Below are positions 1 to 4,723 of a stretch of 5,208 bases of DNA, in pieces (positions within the stretch are counted from its first letter, which is position 1; each line of letters starts with the position of its first letter). The notes under the pieces were generated by a model. It saw only the letters and a program-made list of their open reading frames with translations, was not told the origin of the DNA and did not search any database. The stretch is from Candidatus Bathyarchaeota archaeon (GTDB lineage Archaea > Thermoproteota > Bathyarchaeia > 40CM-2-53-6 > FEN-987), in assembly GCA_023247835.1 (NCBI GenBank), contig JAHFFU010000062.1:1-5208 (forward strand), read 5' to 3'. The position numbers were made by a program, and so were the translations under genes.

Positions 1-60
1 TTCCTAAACGTCATCGCTGTGCCAGATTGTAAGTCTCAATTGACGGGAAGTAAGCTTTTC

Positions 61-82
61 TGTAATCGAATTTTCGATTACA
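61..82. repeat. 10-bp perfect inverted repeat
   Basis: TGTAATCGAA (61-70) and TTCGATTACA (73-82) are exact reverse complements separated by TT. This could be an operator for a dimeric regulator or an RNA hairpin with an AATTTT loop. The gene to the left is outside the window, so its relation to any promoter cannot be seen. A related ATCGAA..TCGAT site lies at 901-922. Confidence 0.6.
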
Positions 83-89
83 ACATTCT

Positions 90-117
90 TTGTGTGTGTG
101 GGCGCACCACTATACCC
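90..117 (-). repeat. Intergenic palindromic repeat, copy 1
   Basis: On the minus strand this reads GGGTATAGTGGTGCGC followed by CCACACACACA. The core GGGTATAGTGGTGCGC is identical to that of copy 3 at 1472-1487. The TGTGTG arm normally in front of GGGT is replaced by GTCGTCGTC, so only one arm is kept. It lies 58 bases past the stop of gene A. A 42-base companion repeat follows on the plus strand at 131-172. Confidence 0.75.
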
Positions 118-130
118 GACGACGACTGTA

Positions 131-172
131 TCTGTGCTTGTTTTTAGGGGATGAATCCCCTAACAACTCCTT
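131..172 (+). repeat. 42-base companion repeat, copy T1
   Basis: It aligns without gaps to the minus strand of 3366-3407, 34 of 42 bases identical, with the shared blocks TTAGG, GAATCCCCTA and TCCTT. It contains a 9-bp inverted repeat, TTAGGGGAT (144-152) and ATCCCCTAA (155-163). It lies 13 bases beyond palindromic repeat copy 1 and just past the stop of gene A. No T tract follows the hairpin on the minus strand, so it does not look like a terminator of gene A. Confidence 0.75.
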
Positions 173-174
173 GA

Positions 175-894
175 TTACTTGTGGAGAGTGATTTCGAAAT
201 TCTCGCCGATCTTCAGCGGATGCCATCGGCCGTCGAAGCCAGCGTTACGCATAGTTCTGATTCTCATCAGGTTTCGAGGAGGGTCGGCAGTTTCGTCAAG
301 TTTGAAATCGATAACGCCGTCGACCGCGCCTTCCAACTGCTTGTAGACCCAGTCGCTATGAAGGCCCCTCATGACAGAAGTTATCAAGGATGATTGGTAT
401 AGACGTGCCCTTGGAAGCCTTCTCGTAAGCTCAAATTCTACCCAAGCCTTCTCATCGTTAAACCTGGCTAAAACAGAAACGTTGTCATGTATCCTGAGAA
501 CGTGCGGTATCGTTTCCATTTCCGTTCTTTCTTTATCTGCCTTTAACAATCGTATGCTCATGTCGGCAACTTTCAACGACTCGACCCCATATTTTTCTTT
601 GGTATTCTGGCCCAGCGTTGCCGTATAACAGTCGTATATTTGCAGGTTGTTCTCCTTTTCAAGTTCCTCCGCATTAGGTTCAAGGCGCTTAAGTTTCGAG
701 CGGATATCGTCAGGTGATTGAGAGTAGGTGTTGTAGGCGACATCGCCTCCTTGTTTAATCCATCCCGCCGCTATAGTGAGCGACGCATTGTACCATTGCG
801 ATGTCGGATCAAATTCAACCAGAAGATTCGTCCCGGTGGCAATTGGCCCTGTGGTTAGCTCCTCAATTAATGGAATCCGCGGCATGAAATCCAC
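175..894 (-). CDS. Degenerate KaiC/RadA-like RecA-fold protein (gene A)
   Basis: A single-domain RecA-superfamily protein of the KaiC-like type (239 aa). Seen: an N-terminal 'IPLIEEL..G...GTNLLVEFDP' (about residues 7-30), matching the KaiC lead-in to Walker A; a Walker B-like hydrophobic strand ending in D137 (HVLRIHD, 131-137); 'RGLHSDWVYKQLEGAVDGVIDFK' near 176-198; and a basic 'RIRTMRN...RWHPLKI' C-terminal strand set, all typical of the family. Odd: at the P-loop the canonical DPGSGKT reads DPTSQWY (29-35), so the phosphate-binding lysine and the Mg-binding Thr are absent and ATP hydrolysis is unlikely. Gene D shares this change (39% identity over an ungapped 56-residue block). Inferred role: a regulatory or scaffold protein in signal transduction; the partner is unknown. 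The start given is GTG at 892-894; an in-frame ATG three codons in (883-885) is equally possible and neither has a clear Shine-Dalgarno site. The gene is separated from B by 103 bases containing a repeat copy. Confidence 0.85.
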   Translation of the reverse strand: MDFMPRIPLIEELTTGPIATGTNLLVEFDPTSQWYNASLTIAAGWIKQGGDVAYNTYSQSPDDIRSKLKRLEPNAEELEKENNLQIYDCYTATLGQNTKEKYGVESLKVADMSIRLLKADKERTEMETIPHVLRIHDNVSVLARFNDEKAWVEFELTRRLPRARLYQSSLITSVMRGLHSDWVYKQLEGAVDGVIDFKLDETADPPRNLMRIRTMRNAGFDGRWHPLKIGENFEITLHK

Positions 895-902
895 GCTTGA
901 TG

Positions 903-920
903 ATTATCGAACTCGATAGT
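903..920. promoter_or_regulatory. Inverted repeat in front of gene A, possible operator
   Basis: TATCGA (905-910) and TCGATA (913-918) are exact inverted repeats with a 2-base spacer, 11-24 bases upstream of the GTG start of gene A; the next bases outward pair mostly through G-T. It resembles the palindrome at 61-82. An operator or leader hairpin is an inference from position only. Confidence 0.35.
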
Positions 921-952
921 TGTGGATTTTGGTTGTGGGAGGTCAGTAGAAT

Positions 953-986
953 TTTGTGTGTGGGTCTAATGGTGTGCACACACAAA
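953..986 (+). repeat. Intergenic palindromic repeat, copy 2
   Basis: Perfect 10-bp inverted arms TTTGTGTGTG (953-962) and CACACACAAA (977-986) enclose GGTCTAATGGTGTG. A second, overlapping palindrome GTGTGCACAC (972-981) could form instead, so two exclusive folds are possible. The core GGGTCTAATGGTGTGCAC matches the family with one C-to-T change. It starts 12 bases after the HIT gene stop and 59 bases before gene A. Confidence 0.85.
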
Positions 987-997
987 GACCTGTAACC

Positions 998-1426
998 TTA
1001 TGCTGTCATAGCGGCCTTGATACGTACTGCAATTTCATTCAACGAGGGACGGCTTGGCTTTAGACCGTAATGCGGACCGAATTTGAGTCCGAAGCCATCA
1101 CCCACGAAACGAGGGAAGACATGCAAGTGGACATGAAAGACCTCCTGGCCCGCAGCTTCTCCATCAGCCAAGAACAAGTTCACACCTTCGCATCTTAGGC
1201 CAGATTTTCTCAACGCCTTGTCGAGTCGCATTGCAACCCTGAACAGTTGAGCCCCACCATCCTCGTCGAGGTCGTTCAAGTAAGCCGCGTGAACCTTGGG
1301 AACAATTAGCATATGGCCACTGTTCACAGGCTGAATGTCCATGTAAGCAGCGCAAGTCAGATCCTCATAGACGACGCTAGCCTCAGCTTTTCCTTGAACA
1401 ATCCCACAGAATACACAGGAGTCCAT
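998..1426 (-). CDS. HIT-family (histidine triad) protein, zinc-type
   Basis: A 142-aa HIT superfamily protein, full length for the HINT/Fhit-like branch. Known family members are cytosolic nucleotide hydrolases or transferases acting on AMP-lysine/phosphoramidates or dinucleoside polyphosphates; the substrate here cannot be told. Seen: CVFC at residues 4-7 with H46 in 'IVPKVH' and H98, the likely zinc ligands of the zinc-bearing HIT subgroup; the 'NSGHMLIVPK' strand (35-44); N83 in 'GVNLF'; and the histidine triad QEVFHVHLHVFPRF (94-107), where H100 is the expected nucleophile. The ATG at 1424-1426 places MDSCVFC right at the N-terminus, as in homologues. A TATA-like box lies 26 bases upstream of that ATG, consistent with a leaderless or near-leaderless transcript, and the palindromic repeat at 1467-1504 lies just behind it. 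Gene C is divergent from it across a 200-base gap. No defects seen. Confidence 0.95.
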   Translation of the reverse strand: MDSCVFCGIVQGKAEASVVYEDLTCAAYMDIQPVNSGHMLIVPKVHAAYLNDLDEDGGAQLFRVAMRLDKALRKSGLRCEGVNLFLADGEAAGQEVFHVHLHVFPRFVGDGFGLKFGPHYGLKPSRPSLNEIAVRIKAAMTA

Positions 1427-1448
1427 GAACCCCTACTTGGAGGCACCC

Positions 1449-1456
1449 ATATTTTT
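1449..1456 (-). promoter_or_regulatory. TATA-like box of the HIT gene
   Basis: The minus strand reads CGAAAAATATGG, with AAAAATAT centred 26 bases from the A of the HIT ATG (1426). This is the expected distance between an archaeal TATA box and the transcription start if the transcript is leaderless. The purine-rich CGAA just upstream fits a TFB recognition element. Repeat copy 3 begins about 5 bases further upstream. Confidence 0.5.
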
Positions 1457-1461
1457 CGTTC

Positions 1462-1505
1462 GTGTGTGTGTGGGTATAGTGGTGCGCACCATTGGACCCA
1501 CACAA
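1462..1505 (+). repeat. Intergenic palindromic repeat, copy 3 (complete palindrome)
   Basis: The most complete copy. Bases 1467-1504 form a 38-bp palindrome centred on GGTGC|GCACC (1481-1490): left half TGTGTGGGTATAGTGGTGC, right half its near reverse complement ending GGACCCACACA. Sixteen of 19 pairs are Watson-Crick and two of the other three are G/T. It sits between the divergent HIT and methyltransferase genes, 41 bases upstream of the HIT start, next to its TATA-like box. Confidence 0.88.
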
Positions 1506-1626
1506 CCAAGAAGAAATTATCGCACCATGAGAGGCGCACACAGGAAAAATCATTCCTAGTAGCAGACGATGTAGGTCCGAAATCTAGAAAGCCTAGGCTT
1601 AGGACATCTATCTAAGTTGCTCGAAG

Positions 1627-2460
1627 TTGAATTTTCGACCTTACGGAAGAATGGCCCGCTATTACGACCTTGAATATGATGAGCTGGTAAACTACAAGTG
1701 TCATTGCGATGTCCTTGAGAGAATCTTCAGGAAACATTATCGAGGTAGAGTCAAGTCGATTTTGGACGTGGGCTGCGGAACAGGTAATCACGCTATCATT
1801 TTTGCGCAAAGAGGATACCGTGCGACAGGTATCGATTTGTCCGATGCAATGTTAGCTGGCGCTCGCAAGAAAGTTGGGAGCTCTGATAATCCGCGATTTC
1901 ACAGAATGGATATGCGGCAGATCGATCTTGGCGAAAAGTTCGATGTAGCCCTAGTGCTATTCGCTGGCTTCGGCTACCTCCTGAAGGACACGGATCTTCG
2001 AAGTTTCTTCTCATCGGTGAAGAGACATCTCAACGAAGGCCTTCTAATCTATGAGTTCTGGCAAAATTCCGGAATACATCCAGAAGCCTCGCAACCCTCC
2101 GGGCTTAAGCGATGGGTCAAAACTAAGGATAAGAAAGCTAAACGGTTGTTGATCAGGCTCGACAGGAGTACATACGACGCCCAAACACATCTTCAAACCA
2201 TCCATTTCGACTTCTACGTGATCGATTCTAAGACGCGCCGCGTCACGGATATTTTTTCTGAAACTCACATGCTGAGAACCTACTCAATCTCAGAGATGAA
2301 ATATTTGCTTATGGAGAACGGCTTCACGTCGCTGGCATTTTACGATGGAAAAATCCCGGTACCGGGAGAGGCCTATACGAAGACTCTGAGATCCGCAACT
2401 TATTCCACGTTCAGGGTCACGAGTGTCGCCAGATCAGCAAGGGTGCTCACAGGAAATTGA
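1627..2460 (+). CDS. Class I SAM-dependent methyltransferase
   Basis: A 277-aa Rossmann-fold methyltransferase of the Methyltransf_11/25 type. Seen: the N-terminal 'YGRMARYYDLEYDEL' lead (6-20) typical of these enzymes; motif I ILDVGCGTGNH (45-55), which binds SAM; the acidic end of strand 2 in GIDLS with D70; MDMRQ with D95 next to the adenine; and strand 4 FDVALVLFAGFGYL (105-118). The C-terminal half (THMLRTYSISEMKYLLMENGF, 213-233) is the usual variable substrate-side region with the conserved final 'GF' turn. The substrate is unknown (small molecule or protein). Start: TTG at 1627 keeps the YGRMARYYD block found in homologues; the alternative ATG at 1651 would cut into it. The frame is open upstream only to a TAG at 1600. 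It is the only plus-strand gene here, divergent from the HIT gene and convergent with gene D, so it is probably a single transcription unit. Confidence 0.9.
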   Translation: MNFRPYGRMARYYDLEYDELVNYKCHCDVLERIFRKHYRGRVKSILDVGCGTGNHAIIFAQRGYRATGIDLSDAMLAGARKKVGSSDNPRFHRMDMRQIDLGEKFDVALVLFAGFGYLLKDTDLRSFFSSVKRHLNEGLLIYEFWQNSGIHPEASQPSGLKRWVKTKDKKAKRLLIRLDRSTYDAQTHLQTIHFDFYVIDSKTRRVTDIFSETHMLRTYSISEMKYLLMENGFTSLAFYDGKIPVPGEAYTKTLRSATYSTFRVTSVARSARVLTGN

Positions 2461-2524
2461 CTCTCCGCCTTTGGCAGGAAAATGGAGTCTGTTGCACATC
2501 TTTGTATTGTGTTATACTAATTAG
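2461..2524. other. Convergent gap between genes C and D
   Basis: Only 64 bases separate the two stop codons. The plus strand after gene C has a short GCCTTTGGC hairpin (2466-2474) and then a T-rich tract around 2498-2522 (CTTTGTATTGTGTTATACTAA), which could end transcription of gene C in the archaeal T-tract manner. No copy of the palindromic repeat is present here, unlike every other gap. Confidence 0.35.
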
Positions 2525-3343
2525 TCATGACGTGAGAAATGCTTCTCCGTTGGGTCTGATCTCCATTTCATGCCAGCGAGAATCATGTGGCTGACCCTTA
2601 AGACTTCTAACCCTGAGGAAATTCTTTGCGGCGTTTTCCTGCTCCATGACTTTTAAGTCTATTATCCCGTCGGCTGCATTTTCAAGTCGCCTGTAGAAAG
2701 GCTCGCTATGAATACCTCGAACGAAACCCTCTAGAGTGACAAATCTCCGCTTTCGACTTGTGGGGTTAACCCTGCTGATTGTCCATTCCAAATAGGCAGA
2801 CTCTTCATTGAATCTCAGGACTTCTGAATTGGATTCAGCAACGATAATTGTATGAATAGTTCTATTTGCAGTCTCTTGACTCATGGACTTGAGACTTTTC
2901 AGCCAGTGAAGACTGAGATCTGCGATCTTCAGAGAGAGTGCACGAACTCCTCCATCAATTTGTTGAAATATGCCGCTACGATGGTCGGGCGATCCAAGTT
3001 GGCCTCCAGCAAGCGTGGCAGAATACCAATCATTTAGCCACAGTTGACCACTCTTCTGGACCTGAGAAACGTCAACGCCAAGTGCCAAGAGCCCGCGCTT
3101 CACATCTTCCGTCGGCCGGCTCATAGCGTCATAAGATACTCGCCCGTCTTGGTGCAGGAACAGGGCGACGATGGTAGTTGCAAAGGCAAACCATTGTGAG
3201 TCAGGGTCGTACTCGACTACTAATACTGTTCCTGGCCTGACGCCACTTGGAACAAGCTTGTTCAGCACAGGAATGCTTACGCGTTCAGAAGACAACGGGC
3301 TCCTACGACAAAGCAACGGTCCTTCGCCAAAAGTCTTACCCAT
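2525..3343 (-). CDS. Degenerate KaiC/RadA-like RecA-fold protein (gene D), paralogue of gene A
   Basis: A 272-aa single RecA/KaiC-like domain, clearly paralogous to the product at 175-894. Seen: 'SIPVLNKL...GVRPGTVLVVEYDP' (23-47); P-loop position reading DPDSQWF (46-52) instead of DPGSGKT, so W51 replaces the lysine; Walker B-like strand HTIIVAE ending in E170 where A has Asp; 'RGIHSEPFYRRLENAADGIIDLK' (209-231); and 'FLRVRSLKG..HDSRWHEMEI' (242-262). These are the hallmarks of the KaiC fold with the ATPase centre lost. An extra 16-22 residues precede the domain relative to A. The ATG at 3343 is used here; an in-frame TTG at 3295, preceded by AGGAG, would give an N-terminus more like A's and is a real alternative. 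The gene lies 144 bases downstream of gene E with a repeat copy between, and converges on gene C across 64 bases. Function inferred only as regulatory, non-catalytic. Confidence 0.85.
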   Translation of the reverse strand: MGKTFGEGPLLCRRSPLSSERVSIPVLNKLVPSGVRPGTVLVVEYDPDSQWFAFATTIVALFLHQDGRVSYDAMSRPTEDVKRGLLALGVDVSQVQKSGQLWLNDWYSATLAGGQLGSPDHRSGIFQQIDGGVRALSLKIADLSLHWLKSLKSMSQETANRTIHTIIVAESNSEVLRFNEESAYLEWTISRVNPTSRKRRFVTLEGFVRGIHSEPFYRRLENAADGIIDLKVMEQENAAKNFLRVRSLKGQPHDSRWHEMEIRPNGEAFLTS

Positions 3344-3365
3344 TAAACTTTCTTTGCGTTGTAGA

Positions 3366-3407
3366 AAGGAATTGCTAGGGGATTCTTCACCTAACTACAT
3401 GAACAGA
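3366..3407 (-). repeat. 42-base companion repeat, copy T4
   Basis: The second copy of the sequence at 131-172. Here the inverted repeat is decayed (TTAGGTGA against AATCCCCTA), while GAATCCCCTA and TCCTT are kept. It lies 12 bases beyond palindromic repeat copy 4, in the same relative orientation as the first pair, and occupies the leader/promoter region of gene D. Confidence 0.75.
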
Positions 3408-3419
3408 CAGGGTCGAAAA

Positions 3420-3449
3420 GTGTGTGTGGGTAGCGTGGTGCGCACACAA
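3420..3449 (+). repeat. Intergenic palindromic repeat, copy 4
   Basis: GTGTGTGTGGGTAGCGTGG leads into TGCGCACACAA. The arms TGTGTGTG (3421-3428) and CGCACACA (3441-3448) pair over eight positions with one G-T. It sits between the stop of gene E (38 bases away) and the start of gene D (77 bases away). Its companion 42-base repeat lies at 3366-3407 on the minus strand. Confidence 0.85.
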
Positions 3450-3487
3450 TAAGAGAAATTTTCACCAGCGGCGAACCGTTAAAACAT

Positions 3488-4543
3488 TCAAGGATTCTGC
3501 GCAGGCATAGCGTATTTTATGTAAACGTACGCACGAATGACTGACCCCCAGGCAGCCACGAACGATTGTACTACAGTACTAATCAGAGTGCTAATTACCA
3601 GGCCAGCAACGGATGGCATGAAAAAGCTGCCACCAATACCCGTTATAGAGCCAGCAAACGTGCCTGCAATTCCTCCAATTACAGAGAGGACTAGAACAAT
3701 AAGAAGCGTTTTCGATTTCTGGGTCCGACCGAATCTCTTGCTTGCGGACATACCGTCGAGTGCTCCACGCTTCTCCAGCATTATCGCTGGAACCGTATAG
3801 TAGTACCAAGTAAGGAAGATTATCCCTGGTACGATAAGAAACAACAGACCGATCGCTACAATCAAGAATGCGAGAATAGCAGAGCCAATTAGCGATGGGA
3901 ATCTCCTAACAGCCTTCCTGAACGCTGCGAATACATCTACTTCTTTTCCTTCTGTGACGTTCTTGACCATTAAGGGGTACATTCCTTGAATTATGGGACC
4001 CAAGACAATTGCGACAATAAAGATGCCAGTAATCAATTCTAGAAATAACACCAAACTTTCAAGCAAAGCGGATGGCGAGACGAAGGAGGACGAGACGAAG
4101 GAGGAGAGGAGACTGAGGAGACGTATGGCGAATAACATGAATATGACAGTGAACGCGACTGTGAATGTGGTTGTCACTATGACCTGTGGAAGCAGAATCA
4201 TGGGTTTCCGTCTGATAATATTCAAGGAAGACGCCAGTACCTCTTCAACGCTAATGTCAGTTTTTTCAGACTTGGGTGGCGACGGAGCTTCGGTGGCTGC
4301 GCCGCAATTCTGACAAAATCGTGTTCCAACAGCAACTTGAGCGCCGCAATTCCAACAGAATGTAGCGGGCGGTTGAGAGACTAATTTCGACGAAGGAACT
4401 TTTTCGACCCAACGTTGTTCCTTGCCGAGGAACAATTCGTCATCATCGGGGCAATACCACCGCTGTTCATCCCCATCCAAAAGCGTCAGTTCTTTGTTGC
4501 AAACTCTGCACCGTGGAGGACTTCCCTTGTCGAAACCTGACAA
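3488..4543 (-). CDS. Zinc-ribbon multi-spanning membrane protein
   Basis: A 351-aa protein with a cytosolic zinc-binding head and a membrane body. Seen: a first zinc-ribbon-like module CRVC (12-15) ... WYCPDDDELF (29-38), where only three cysteines are present and D33/D34 stand where the fourth ligand would be; a complete second zinc ribbon CWNC (63-66) ... CQNC (77-80); a Pro/Lys linker (86-95); then about five or six hydrophobic segments near 114-145, 163-185, 217-250, 279-300 and 308-333. The segment 'LLFLIVPGIIFLTWYYYTVPAIMLEKRGALDGMSASKR' pattern (233-270) resembles the membrane domain of glycerophosphodiester phosphodiesterases and DUF975-like proteins ('PGi....w....PaimlE...al.a...S'). 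Substrate or partner unknown. The start is TTG at 4541-4543, the only usual start codon between the upstream TAA (4577-4579) and the first Cys pair, with AGGAAG about 5 bases before it. A 15-bp in-frame tandem duplication encodes SSFVS twice at about 147-156. Confidence 0.85.
   Translation of the reverse strand: MSGFDKGSPPRCRVCNKELTLLDGDEQRWYCPDDDELFLGKEQRWVEKVPSSKLVSQPPATFCWNCGAQVAVGTRFCQNCGAATEAPSPPKSEKTDISVEEVLASSLNIIRRKPMILLPQVIVTTTFTVAFTVIFMLFAIRLLSLLSSFVSSSFVSPSALLESLVLFLELITGIFIVAIVLGPIIQGMYPLMVKNVTEGKEVDVFAAFRKAVRRFPSLIGSAILAFLIVAIGLLFLIVPGIIFLTWYYYTVPAIMLEKRGALDGMSASKRFGRTQKSKTLLIVLVLSVIGGIAGTFAGSITGIGGSFFMPSVAGLVISTLISTVVQSFVAAWGSVIRAYVYIKYAMPAQNP
4076..4105 (-). repeat. 15-bp tandem duplication inside gene E
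   Basis: CGAGACGAAGGAGGA occurs twice back to back (4076-4090, 4091-4105) without mismatch on the plus strand. On the coding strand it gives the five-residue unit SSFVS twice in the loop between the first two membrane segments. Being in frame, copy-number change would leave the protein readable. The stretch continues purine-rich to about 4122. Confidence 0.9.
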
Positions 4544-4606
4544 AGAGTCTTCCTGACTATCTCTGCACGCAAACCCTTAGCTTTTCCGTGTCGCGTTTCA
4601 GTTCGC

Positions 4607-4614
4607 GTATATTC
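4607..4614 (-). promoter_or_regulatory. Possible TATA-like box of gene E
   Basis: The minus strand reads GCGAATATACGC, the only A/T-rich box in a GC-rich stretch between repeat copy 5 and the TTG start at 4543. A start about 26 bases on would give a leader of roughly 40 bases carrying the AGGAAG ahead of the TTG. Weak evidence by composition and spacing only. Confidence 0.25.
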
Positions 4615-4624
4615 GCAAAAGGCC

Positions 4625-4675
4625 CGTTTTTCGTGTGTGTGCGCACCAGCTGACCCACATACACAGGAAAAAACG
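4625..4675 (-). repeat. Intergenic palindromic repeat, copy 5, with extended arms
   Basis: On the minus strand the core reads GTGGGTCAGCTGGTGCGCAC, matching the family. Here the inverted repeat extends outward: CGTTTTT (4625-4631) pairs with AAAAACG (4669-4675), and GTGTGTGTG (4633-4641) with CACATACAC (4656-4664) apart from one G-T; a few bases bulge between. It lies in the 180-base gap between genes F and E. The T-rich side precedes and the A-rich side follows the hairpin on both strands, unlike an intrinsic terminator. Confidence 0.82.
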
Positions 4676-4723
4676 CAACGTGTGAAGTACACCTAAATCA
4701 ATCCCTGCAGCTTCCGAGTCATA

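Noticed and set aside
1..147. Plus-strand frame open from the left edge to TAG at 145-147 (48 codons), possibly the end of a gene
   Set aside because: It runs through both the 61-82 palindrome and repeat copy 1, is Cys-rich in an unpatterned way, and resembles no family.
144..163. Hairpin after gene A as an intrinsic terminator
   Set aside because: On the gene A strand the hairpin is followed by AAAAAC, not a T tract, and the sequence belongs to a repeated module.
371..628. 85-codon plus-strand frame opposite gene A
   Set aside because: Antisense shadow of a well-supported coding region, with no recognisable motif.
1418..1440. A third 42-base companion repeat next to copy 3 (GTAGGGGTTCATGGACTCC on the minus strand)
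   Set aside because: Only TAGGGG and TTC match after gaps, and it overlaps the HIT start codon; similarity is too weak.
1313..1615. 100-codon plus-strand frame across the HIT gene 5' end and repeat copy 3
   Set aside because: Starts antisense to the HIT gene and passes through the palindrome; no domain recognised.
3993..4313. 106-codon plus-strand frame opposite gene E
   Set aside because: Antisense of hydrophobic and repetitive coding sequence of gene E; Met/Thr/Asp/Glu-rich low-complexity product with no motif.
90..4675. The five similar palindromes as a CRISPR array
   Set aside because: They are hundreds to over a thousand bases apart, separated by genes, in mixed orientation, with no regular spacers and no cas genes.
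4486..4692. 68-codon minus-strand reading frame overlapping the start of gene E
   Set aside because: It translates the palindromic repeat and overlaps gene E in another frame; composition is not protein-like.
4691..4715. A companion repeat next to copy 5 (AATCCCTGCAGCTTCC)
   Set aside because: Spacing from the palindrome is similar to the others, but identity is low and needs gaps; suggestive only.
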